Shown here in pieces: positions 38,856-47,190 of a stretch of DNA of 64,000 nucleotides. The position numbers were made by a program, and so were the translations under genes. Position 1 is the first letter of the stretch. Each line of letters opens with the position of its first letter. This stretch comes from Aricia agestis (taxonomy: Eukaryota; Arthropoda; Insecta; Lepidoptera; Lycaenidae). The stretch spans positions 5,897,501 through 5,961,500 of the forward strand of contig NC_056425.1 of assembly GCF_905147365.1 (NCBI RefSeq), in the 5' to 3' direction. Under the pieces are notes generated by a model. The model was given only the letters and a program-made list of their open reading frames with translations. It did no database searches and was not told where the DNA came from.

Positions 38856-39164
38856 TATATAAAATTCTAGTGTCACAATGTTGGTCACCGTACTCCTCCG
38901 AAACGGTTTTACTGATTTTTACCAAATTTTATATGCATATTCAGTAGGTCTGAGAATCGGCTACTGGGTACTTTTTATATTGATAAGTGCATTTGTTGAA
39001 TAAATAATAGTAAATTATTACAACTCGAGACTGACGGCAACCATTGTTTGAGCGACGGGATAGCGATGGACGTTGTCATGGTGACATACTTATTTAGTCA
39101 CTTCAATAAAATAAACGGCCGAAATACTTTATATGGCAAAGAAACGTTTGCCGGAACAGCTAGT
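38856..39164 (+). mobile_element. Helitron-like element R, copy 2
   Basis: TATATAAAATTCTAGTGTCA to GCCGGAACAGCTAGT, colinear with 4940-5266. Confidence 0.68.
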
Positions 39165-39174
39165 CTATAGAAGT

Positions 39175-39316
39175 ATATATAAAAATGGATTTTAAATTGC
39201 GTTAACAACGCTAAAACTCGAAAACGGCTGAACGGATTGGGCTAATTTTAGTCTTAAAATATTCGTAGAAGCCCAGGGAAGGTTTTAAAGTGACACGAAG
39301 TTCACGGGGACAGCTA
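39175..39316 (+). mobile_element. Short Helitron-like element
   Basis: AAAACGGCTGAACGGATTGG, then GTGACACGAAGTTCACGGGG and CAGCTAGT. The stem ACACGAAGTTCAC precedes CTAG as expected. Confidence 0.55.
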
Positions 39317-39324
39317 GTCGATAA

Positions 39325-39958
39325 TAAAAATGGTAAAGTGTGTCTGTCAGTCTGTCTGTATATCTATTATTTGACTTACTGACAGCATAACGACTGACCT
39401 TATTTCACACCCAAACCGCTAAACCAATTTTGATGAAATTTGGAGTGGAAATACTTTGAGTTCTGGGATCCTTTCCTATATTATTGTGGCGGTAACCACA
39501 GTTCATCTAACATTCCTGCATCGCGTTATCGAAGTTTTCTGAGCGCGTCGGTATATTTACGACAGCTGAGATGTATCACGTGGGCTTCGGCCTGACCGGG
39601 CATACCACGTAAGATCTTCCTTTGTGGCGGCCACGCATAATCCCACATTGGATCACGTCGGGGTCACCAATGTTGAGTTTAATGACAGAAAGATAAAATA
39701 AACGCCAAGCCCCGGATAAACTATTTATTGTCTTCACAAAACACAATTCATAAGTTCCTCATACGGAGGTTAGAGAGAGACTAATTATAAAACACATAAC
39801 AAAAGTAGTTAACACGTAACACAAGTTAATAATGCAAGCATGCACTTATGTGTGGTCCCTACATTATGATACTATTCATCCCGGAAAAATGTACGGTTCC
39901 CCCGCGATAAACTGATTTTGACGCAACGCAGTTGCGGTTGTTATCAAGTATTGTATAT
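39325..39958 (+). mobile_element. Helitron-like element split by repeat L
   Basis: Left part to 39484 (TGTGTCTGTCAGTCTGTCTG, CCCAAACCGCTAAACCAATT); right part from 39864 (CCCGGAAAAATGTACGGTTC, GCAACGCAGTTGCGG). Confidence 0.5.
39485..39863 (-). mobile_element. Repeat L, copy 3: LTR-like unit with a PBS-like motif
   Basis: Starts TGTGGCGGTAACCACAG, ends GTGGTCCCTACA, and is flanked by TTAT on both sides. On the minus strand it holds TGGTGACCCCGACGTGATCC, a primer-binding-site sequence common in insect gypsy elements, but no coding part and no second LTR. Confidence 0.5.
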
Positions 39959-40254
39959 TATATTGCGTTTCAACAAAACCAACATTTTAGCTATTATATT
40001 TCAATTCAGATATTTTGCACGTTAATTAGGTTAGAAGGAGAAATTTATTATTCCCAAGGCGTACCACAAACCACGAGGTACAAAAGGTTTAAATATTAAT
40101 AATATTTCACAAAATTGAAATTACATGCAGACAATTTAATGCTTACTGCCTAAAATTTATTTTTATAAAAGGCGGAAAACCGACGTCAAATAACATGATA
40201 ATAATTATGACGTTATTTATCTAGATGGCGTTTCTAGCGGGTAATATTTGCATT

Positions 40255-40446
40255 CGAGAGGGTGCAGGTTCGATCCCGGGTGTATTAATGAGACATATTT
40301 TCGAATTTAAAGGATACAGTACGGACGCTCGTACGGCGAAGGAAGACATCGAAATACATCTGTGTCCGGTGAGGAAACCCGCATATGGTTAGTCCCAGAT
40401 GAATTATTGGCCTGTTCATTCCTCTGCACTAAATCGACCAAGACCA
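40255..40446 (+). mobile_element. tRNA-derived SINE D (head truncated)
   Basis: GCAGGTTCGATCCCGGG is a B box; GGAAGACATCGAAATACATC and GTGAGGAAACCCGCATATGG are the body typical of lepidopteran SINEs. No A box is visible. Confidence 0.6.
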
Positions 40447-40447
40447 C

Positions 40448-40785
40448 TTTTTTTCTTTTTTTATGAAATAAGGAGGCAAACGAGCAAACGGGTCACCTGA
40501 TGGAAAGCAACTTCCGTCGCCCATGGACACTCGCAGCATCAGAAGAGCTGCAGGTGCGTTGCCGGCCTTTTAAGAGGGAATAGGGTAATAGGGGAGGGTA
40601 AGGATGGGATGGGAAGGGAATAGGGGAGGGAAGGGAAGGGAATAGGGTAGGGGATTGGGCCTCCGGTAAACTCACTCACTCGGCGTGAAACAGCGCAATC
40701 GCTGTTTCACGCCAGTTTTCTGTGAGAACGTGGTATTTCTCCGGTCGAGCCGGCCCATTCGTGTCAAAGCATGGCTCTCCCACGT
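40448..40785 (-). mobile_element. SINE family A copy 5
   Basis: T run at 40448, full minus-strand sequence to CTCTCCCACG. Directly abuts SINE D. Confidence 0.87.
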
Positions 40786-41197
40786 CATGTTGTGAGAATA
40801 CCGTATGTGCTATTGAAGCAAAATCGGTTCATCGGTTTGGGCTTGAAAAGGTAACAGACAGACACACTTTCGCATTTTTAGTGTTAGTATGGATGGATGC
40901 AAAAAGCCTTATTAGATGGTGTTAGTTTTCCCTTTTACGAAGATTTACCCGGGAACAGGTATTCAAGGATTTTTTTTCCTTTATTGCTTCTTATTACATG
41001 ATCCTTTTGTCCCTTTGTCAGTATTTTTTCGTAACAAAGTAAGATAATACATTCCTTTACGTTTTTTGTTAAAATATTTAGTTTCACTAATGGCTTTCCT
41101 ATGATTGAAATGTGAGCGGCAGGCAATATTACCACTTCCCTAATACTTTGCTGAGTGTTTCAAATTATAATATGCCGTATATAAAGCCGAAAGAGAT
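40786..41197. other. Helitron-like end and unrecognised DNA
   Basis: 40800-40900 holds AAATCGGTTCATCGGTTTGG and CAGACAGACACACTTTCGCA. The remainder is AT-rich. Confidence 0.45.
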
Positions 41198-41437
41198 TCG
41201 ACGACCTCTGTGGCTCAGTTGGTGGGCGAGTTGGTAGCTCGAGCCGGGGGTCGAATCCCGCCGAAGGAACAAAAAAGTTTTCAATGTTCGTGGGTCTTGG
41301 ATATGTATTAAATGATAAATCTTATGTATTATAATAAAAATCTTAAATATATTATGTTTCCGTTGTCTGACACCCGTAACACAAGTCCTTCAGGTACTTA
41401 CCACGGGGCCAGACTGACGTGGTGTGAAGCCTCCATA
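41198..41437 (+). mobile_element. tRNA-derived SINE B, copy 2
   Basis: GACCTCTGTGGCTCAGTTGG (A box) and GGGGTCGAATCCCGCC (B box), then CGTTGTCTGACACCCGTAAC and CCACGGGGCCAGACTGACG. Better preserved than 7899-8083. Confidence 0.75.
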
Positions 41438-41438
41438 G

Positions 41439-41770
41439 TTTTTTTTTTTTTTTTTATGAAATAAGGGGGCAAACGAGCAAACGGGTCACCTGATGGAAAG
41501 CAACTTCCGTCGCCCATGGACACTCGCAGCATCAGAAGAGCTGCAGGTGCGTTGCCGGCCTTTTAAGAGGGAATAGGGTAATAGGGGAGGGTAGGGATGG
41601 GAAGGGAATTGGGGAGGGTAGGGAAGGGAATAGGGTAGGGGATTGGGCCTCCGGTAAACTCACTCACTCGGCGAAACACAGCGCTAGCGCTGTTTCACGC
41701 CGGTTTTCTGTGAGAACGTGGTATTTCTCCGGTCGAGCCGATTTCGTGCCGAAGCATGGCTCTCCCACGT
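41439..41770 (-). mobile_element. SINE family A copy 6
   Basis: 17-base T run then the full minus-strand SINE to TCTCCCACG. It follows SINE B2 by one base, suggesting use of the SINE tail as a target. Confidence 0.88.
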
Positions 41771-42087
41771 ATATTTTTATTATTATAAGATGTTGACTCA
41801 AGGGGTGATTCTGAACGACTTTTGTTCTACGACTTTTTGACATTCGCGAAAAGAATATTGATTCTTCATAGAAACTTAGTTCGTCACGTGATTTTTTTAC
41901 AATGGAAAAGCAAATTTTATTTTACCAATTTCCAAAAGTCGTAGATATAAAAATGTTCAAAATAACACCCTGAGTCACCGCCTTTAGGCTTAATATATCT
42001 TATTTGAAACACCCCTTATAAAAGGTTGAGGAACAAACAACATCATGTAATTTTGCTAACTTATTTAATTTTATCTATTAGTATTAT

Positions 42088-42418
42088 ACGTGGTATATGC
42101 TTCGGCACGAATGTGCTGGCTTGACTGGAGGAATACCACGTTCTCACAGAAAACCGGCGTGAAATAGCGCTTGCGCTGTGTTTCGCCGAGTGAGTGAGTT
42201 TACCGGAGGCCCAATCCCCTACCCTTTTCCCTTCCCTACCCTCCCGTAGTCCCTTCCCGTCCCATCCCTACCCTCCCCTATTACCCGATTCCCTCTTAAA
42301 AGGCCGGCAACGCACCTGCAGCTCTTCTGATGCTGCGAGTGTCAATGGGCGACGGAAGTTGCTTTCCATCAGGTGACCCGTTTGCTCGTTTGCCCCCTTA
42401 TTTTATAAAAAAAAAAAG
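42088..42418 (+). mobile_element. SINE family A copy 7
   Basis: Head slightly shortened (ACGTGGTATATGCTTCGGCA), body and A tail complete. Confidence 0.87.
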
Positions 42419-42651
42419 ATTGCAAAATGAATATGTTATTTTGCCAAATTTGAGAGCAAAACTAAAATTTTCAGACCAAGCCAGGAGTTTTCTGACATAC
42501 GAGGTTTTTAAGATCTGCCTGACTTAAAATAGAACCTAGTGTTGTATAATATTACGTCAGGTAGATTTCGTTTATTGATTTCATAATATATAATATTAAA
42601 AATAAGTCAGCGCTGTGCGTGCCACAGTGCGCGTCGAATTCACCGCTTATA

Positions 42652-42771
42652 CCTTAGTGTCTAAACACACTAGGCCGAAAATACGCGGCCGAATTACAAC
42701 ATTAAAATACATTGCAGGCGTAATCATTCGAACTTCAGCCGCGTTTCTTCGGCCTAGTGGGATTAGACACT
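42652..42771. mobile_element. Inverted-repeat element
   Basis: CTTAGTGTCTAAACACACTA with GGCCGAA pairs with TTCGGCCTAGTGGGATTAGA and CACTTA. This explains the 118-codon open stretch at 42615-42971. Confidence 0.65.
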
Positions 42772-42830
42772 TACACGAAATGCGGCGTGTTCGGTGCGTG
42801 CGTGTTGATATAATATGTGCGATCACATTA

Positions 42831-43549
42831 AATAGCATTAATACCTTGATCATGGGAATCGCAGACACAATAGATTTTCAATCGCTATGTGGCTTGGGGA
42901 TTGATTGGTTAAATAACACCAACAAAGATCTTTCAAAGGTGTTATACTTAATTAAAAGTTTTCAAACCTAATTATTTCGATAATTATTTTATATTTTCAT
43001 TAAACTTGACAAACAAATTTTATATCAACTTTGAAAATAATTATTTCATCTTAATTTATTTTCAATCAAATTGTATTTTGTGTTAGATAATTTTCTCAGC
43101 GTGCCACTTATAATAATATTATAATGTATTATGTTGTTTGCAACTTAATAAGCACAAGTTGTTGCTTAGGAACCGTTAACCTTTAACGTTTAACCTTTTG
43201 TTAAAAACGTGTGTATTTTCCGGTACCCAAACGTGTCCTCTGTCCATGGTCTACATAAAATTAAAAAAAAAGTTTTTATGTTACAAGTTTGCTTGAGTCT
43301 ACGAGAGCCGTAGTCTACGCCGTAGCACTGCTACGCCGTAGCACTGCTACGCGCGTAGCACGTAGGGCTACAGGCTGTACGTGCTACGCGCGTAGCACGT
43401 AGGGCTGTACGAAAATGATGTATTGCAACTTTATTTTATTAAAATACAAAAATTACGTATCACGATGTTTGTCCGTGATGGACTCGTAAATTACTGAACC
43501 GATTTAAAATTTGATTTGTACACCGAGTGCAATTTGATTTAACATGGAA
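42831..43549. other. No gene; a short CTACG-rich tandem tract
   Basis: Around 43318-43406, CTACGCCGTAGCACTG and GTGCTACGCGCGTAGCACGT recur in overlapping palindromic order. The rest is AT-rich. Confidence 0.55.
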
Positions 43550-43668
43550 AATAATAATTTGCAATAAAATAATATTGTGACTATAAATTATTATTGAGAT
43601 GTAATGCTATGCATTACATCTCAATAATAATTTATAGTCACAATATTATTTTATTGCAAATTATTATT
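43550..43668. repeat. Perfect hairpin, 58-base arms, 3-base loop
   Basis: Arms 43550-43607 and 43611-43668 are reverse complements by eye; loop TAT. AT-rich (AATAATAATTTGCAATAAAA at the tip). Confidence 0.9.
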
Positions 43669-43691
43669 TGTCAATTATATTTTGATACCTA

Positions 43692-44188
43692 GGGCCTGTT
43701 TCACCACTTTCTGATAAAGTGCCTAATAGGTTATTCACAACTTTTTTGACAGATTTTTTTTTTATTTTTTTTAATGAAATAAGGGGGCAAACGAGCAAAC
43801 GGGTCACCTGATGGAAAGCAACTCCCGTCGCCCATGGACACTTGCAGCATCAGAAGAGCTGAAGGTGCGTTGCCGGCCTTTTAAGAGGGAATAGGGTAAT
43901 AGGGGAGGGTAGGGATAGGAAGGGAATAGGGAAGGGTAAGGAAGGGAATAGGGTAGGGGATTGGGCCTCCGGTAAACTCACTCACTCGGCGAAACACAGC
44001 GCAAGCGCTGTTTCACGCCGGTTTTCTGTGAGAACGTGATATTTCTCCGGTCGAGCCGGCCCATTCGTGCCGAAGCATGGCTCTCCCACGTATAAAATTA
44101 CGATTCTTTTCGATTAAGATTCTCCATACTTGATCTGTCAAGTTAATTGGTGGATAGCCTTATCAGGAAGCAGTGAAACAGGCCCTTA
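43692..44188. mobile_element. Inverted-repeat element V, copy 1, split by a SINE
   Basis: GGGCCTGTTTCACCAC and GTGAAACAGGCCC are the ends. Left part to 43754 and right part from about 44092 together match the uninterrupted copy at 51303-51436. Confidence 0.87.
43755..44091 (-). mobile_element. SINE family A copy 8, inside V1
   Basis: T run and full minus-strand SINE ending CTCTCCCACG. Comparison with V2 places the break after TTTTTTGACAGATT. Confidence 0.88.
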
Positions 44189-44375
44189 GTAAATATTATC
44201 TGTTCGCTCCAAAGCATTCTTCTCAGATTTTTGACTCAAATAGTGATATCTATTGACTGGATTGAGTAAATATTCAATAGATGCCGCTATGTTAAATAAA
44301 TAAGTAGGGAAGTGGTACGAAGTTCACCGGGTCATCTAGCAATTAATATAAAATTACAGTACAGTATAGAAACAA

Positions 44376-44520
44376 AACCCATGCCAAGAACGAGTCAGAC
44401 ACGTGCACGAAGGGTTCATTATTAATGACATTAAAATTATTTTTCTGTATAAAAATTGTTTGTAAGTAAAAAATTTATTTTCAAAAGTTTGGAAGTAGTA
44501 TGGGTTATCTATTTTTTCTT
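44376..44520 (-). repeat. Fragment of element P
   Basis: CCAAGAACGAGTCAGACACG and TGCACGAAGGGTTCATTA echo the P left end (7064 onward) but diverge quickly. Confidence 0.4.
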
Positions 44521-45156
44521 ATACTCTTCGCTGTGATAGCCGCAACAGATATATATTATCAGCTGTGAAAAATTCATAACTTGCATTTATGCTTTAAACT
44601 TCAGAATAATCTTTCAGTCCTATCTTGGACCTATCTGGTGAAAGATGGCCCCGTGCGAGTTTCTTACGCCAGTCTGATTGGGTTAGTTCTCAGTTTCTTT
44701 AGAACCAGTAGCCATCAATGTAGATGTTCAAAAAGTATTTAGTATAAAAATAATTCTTAAGAAAACTATTTTGAATTATCAAAAGAATAAGTTGCTCACG
44801 GCTTCACAAGTATTTCTTCCCTAATTGAACCTTTTTCTCTTCGAGCACGGAACCTTAAAAACAAAAGCATGAACGTACACGTGTAGACGTTTTCTCATAT
44901 TTTTCTATTTATACTGCATCTTGTATAAGGCTTCCCAGATACTCTGTGTAAACAACGAGAGTTCAGTTATTTTATTCGTAAAGGATCTTATACCTATATT
45001 AATAAACCACTCTTACCTCAAACATATAAACAATTAGAGTTTTCTTTAATATATAAACTTATATATTATAGATGCGAAAGTGTGTGTTTGTCTGTCTGTC
45101 ACCTCCTCACACTCGACGCCAACGCCCGCAACACCGTTGTGCCAAAATTCATTTAT
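44521..45156. other. No gene; Helitron-like start near the right edge
   Basis: ATTATAGATGCGAAAGTGTG with TTTGTCTGTCTGTC at 45066-45100 begins a Helitron-like sequence that a SINE cuts at 45157. Confidence 0.45.
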
Positions 45157-45490
45157 CTTTTTTTTTTAAAGAAATAAGGGGGCAAACGAGCAAACGGGTC
45201 ACCTGATGGGAAGCAACTTCTGTCGCCCATGGACATTCGCAGCATCAGAAGAGCTGCAGGTGCGTTGCCGGCCTTTTAAGAGGGAATAGGGTAATAGGGG
45301 AGGCTAGGGATGGGAAGAGAAGGGAATAGGGGAGGGTAGGGAAGGGATTAGGGTAGGGGATTGGGCCTCCGGTAAACTCACTCACTCGGCGAAACACAGC
45401 GCAAGCGCTGTTTCACGCCGGTTTTCCATGAGAACGTGATATTTCTCCGGTCGAGCTAGACCATTCGTGCCGAAGCATGGCTTTCCCACG
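45157..45490 (-). mobile_element. SINE family A copy 9
   Basis: T run at 45157 and full minus-strand SINE ending CTTTCCCACG; after it Helitron-like sequence resumes (GTGCGGGAACCGTACATTTT). Confidence 0.86.
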
Positions 45491-45615
45491 TCGTGCGGGA
45501 ACCGTACATTTTTGGGATAAAAAGTATCCTCCTTTCTCGGAAGATCTCAGCAGAATCGGTTCAGCAGTTTGTGTGTGAAGAGGTTGTAGACAGACAGACA
45601 CACTTTCGCATTTAT

Positions 45616-45893
45616 AATAGCTTTTGCTCGCGGCTTCGCTCGAAGAAGTATTATTATTAATTAGGTATCAAAGTGCCAGCCCGATCGGTTTTAAATTGAC
45701 ACAGTTTCATACAAAATTCCCATCCCCTATTTTATACCCTTGGGGGTAGGATTGATCAAAATCCTTTCTTAGCGGATACCTTCGTCATAACATCTTGCCT
45801 GCCAAATTTCAGCCCGATCCGTCCAGTGGTTTGGGCTGTGCGTTGATAGATCACTATGTTAGTCTGTAGTCAGTCAATCACCTTTGAGTTATA
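45616..45893 (-). mobile_element. Helitron-like element, minus copy of 32880-33115
   Basis: AGCTTTTGCTCGCGGCTTCG is the reversed terminal hairpin; GGATACCTTCGTCATAACAT and GTCCAGTGGTTTGGGCTGTG match in reverse. It ends at CACCTTTGAGTTATATA, next to element T5. Confidence 0.72.
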
Positions 45894-46120
45894 TACAGTG
45901 TGTAACAAAAATAAGTGATTATACTTTAGGGTGTGTACGTGTTCCTTGTAGAGAGTTCACTGTGAAAGTGGCAGCGCTAAAATACGATTTTTTTAACTTT
46001 TGTATGGGCAGGAGCCCGAGCGTCACGAGTTTCCCCATACAAAAGTACACAGGGAACTCTCTACAAGGAACATGTACACACCCTAAAATATTATCAATTA
46101 TTTTTGTTACACCCTGTATA
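45894..46120. mobile_element. Inverted-repeat element T, copy 5
   Basis: TACAGTGTGTAACAAAAATA and TTTTTGTTACACCCTGTA; inner arms GTACGTGTTCCTTGTAGAGA and complement. Confidence 0.84.
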
Positions 46121-46246
46121 TTTAGATATGGAGGTATGGAAAACAGATTATGGAATACCTTAAAACGCTGAGGGCGTATCATATAACAGCAGTTTATAAA
46201 TACGGGCCTTAGGTACGAGTACTATATAATTCATCTATACTAATAT

Positions 46247-46793
46247 TGTTACGGTACATGGTATACGGACACGTGGTGCGCAAGTACATACTCGAACCTT
46301 CTAAAAAGGTCCAATGTTTGTTTACGTGTTTACCCTTTATTTGTTAGCGTGTTTGAATTTAGACCTTATGACTGAGTCCATAAGGTCTAAATTAAATTCA
46401 ACTTACTGCACTTATCGCAAGGACGGCAGTTTTATTGTGGTACATGCCCGAGCCGCCTAGAAATTTCCCACGGTTGTTTACTTGTTTACGTGAATCGGGA
46501 AATTTCTGGAATTCGTCTCGCCATATAAAAAGAGCCGCAGGCAGGCCCGGCAAGTTCAGTTCGTTTCGAGCTTTCATCAAGGCGATTTCGGAGTGACAAT
46601 AGTGAGTGAACCAGTGAAACCTGCGACTTGGCTACGACCTAGGACAGTGATAGTGCTTAGTGATTGGACCTAGTGATTAGTGTTTGGACTTAGTGCTAAG
46701 TGTTGTGACCTAGTGTTTAGTGCAGTGTTAATAAAGTCTTCAAGAGAGTCACCAGGTCTTTCTCTCCAAATCCTCGAACCCTAGCACGTAACA
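46247..46793 (+). repeat. 5' LTR of the gypsy-type element
   Basis: I see no difference from the 3' LTR. It contains a 15-base stem-loop (46356-46370 with 46379-46393), TATAAAA at 46524-46530, an initiator-like TTCAGT at 46555-46560, many TAGTG words at about 46640-46730, and AATAAA at 46730-46735. Confidence 0.93.
46524..46560 (+). promoter_or_regulatory. Core promoter in the 5' LTR
   Basis: TATAAAA starts 34 bases before the A of TTCAGT, close to the usual TATA-to-initiator distance in insects. Transcription from here would make U3 about 310 bases. Confidence 0.6.
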
Positions 46794-46795
46794 AC

Positions 46796-46809
46796 TGGTG
46801 TCAGAAGTG
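46796..46809 (+). other. Primer binding site-like sequence
   Basis: TGGTGTCAGAAGTG begins two bases after the 5' LTR, where a tRNA primer site is expected. I cannot name the tRNA. Confidence 0.55.
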
Positions 46810-46819
46810 CGATTTGGAG

Positions 46820-47104
46820 ATGCCATTGACTCCGAGAGAGGACTTCAAGGGGAGTGTCAGGACAAGGGCGCAGCGAGCTGCTGCCATTGACTCCGAGAGA
46901 GGAGTTGCGGAGGCCACACCCACTGGGGACCAAGCTCCGCCCACTGAGAGGCAGGCCCCACCCACTGGCCCCGCCCACATGGCTCCGCCCACTGGCCACG
47001 CCCACCAGGCTCCGCCCACTTTGGCGAAGCCACGCCCACTGGCTCCGCCCACCGGGACACGCCCACTGGCCACGCCCCCCAGGCTCCGCCCACTTTGGCC
47101 GTAG
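46820..47104 (+). pseudogene. Probable original gag start, out of frame with the main ORF
   Basis: ATG 46820 is the first start after the PBS and encodes MPLTPREDFKGSVRTRAQ and then Pro-rich repeats, but the frame stops at 47102-47104. The main frame (from 47095) is shifted relative to it, so a change in repeat length within 46916-47190 has probably separated the N-terminus from the rest, or translation now starts at 47095. Confidence 0.5.
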
Positions 47105-47190
47105 CCACGCCCACTGGCTCCGCCCACCAGGCCCCGCCCACTCAGGCCACGCCCACTGGCGCCGCCCACTGGGCCCCGCCTGCTCAGGCT
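46916..47190 (+). repeat. GC-rich minisatellite in gag
   Basis: GCTCCGCCCACTGGC and CACGCCCACTGG words repeat in irregular order. The three plus-strand frames and two minus frames stay open through much of it because the unit lacks stop words. Confidence 0.85.

Noticed and set aside
42194..42376. 60-65 codon frames starting MSLPEAQSP at several places
   Set aside because: All lie inside SINE family A copies and repeat with them.
42615..42971. 118-codon open stretch
   Set aside because: Overlaps an inverted-repeat element (42652-42771) and has no domain.
46398..46580. Identical 60-codon minus frames in both gypsy-type LTRs
   Set aside because: Duplicated only because the LTRs are; antisense to the promoter region with no domain.
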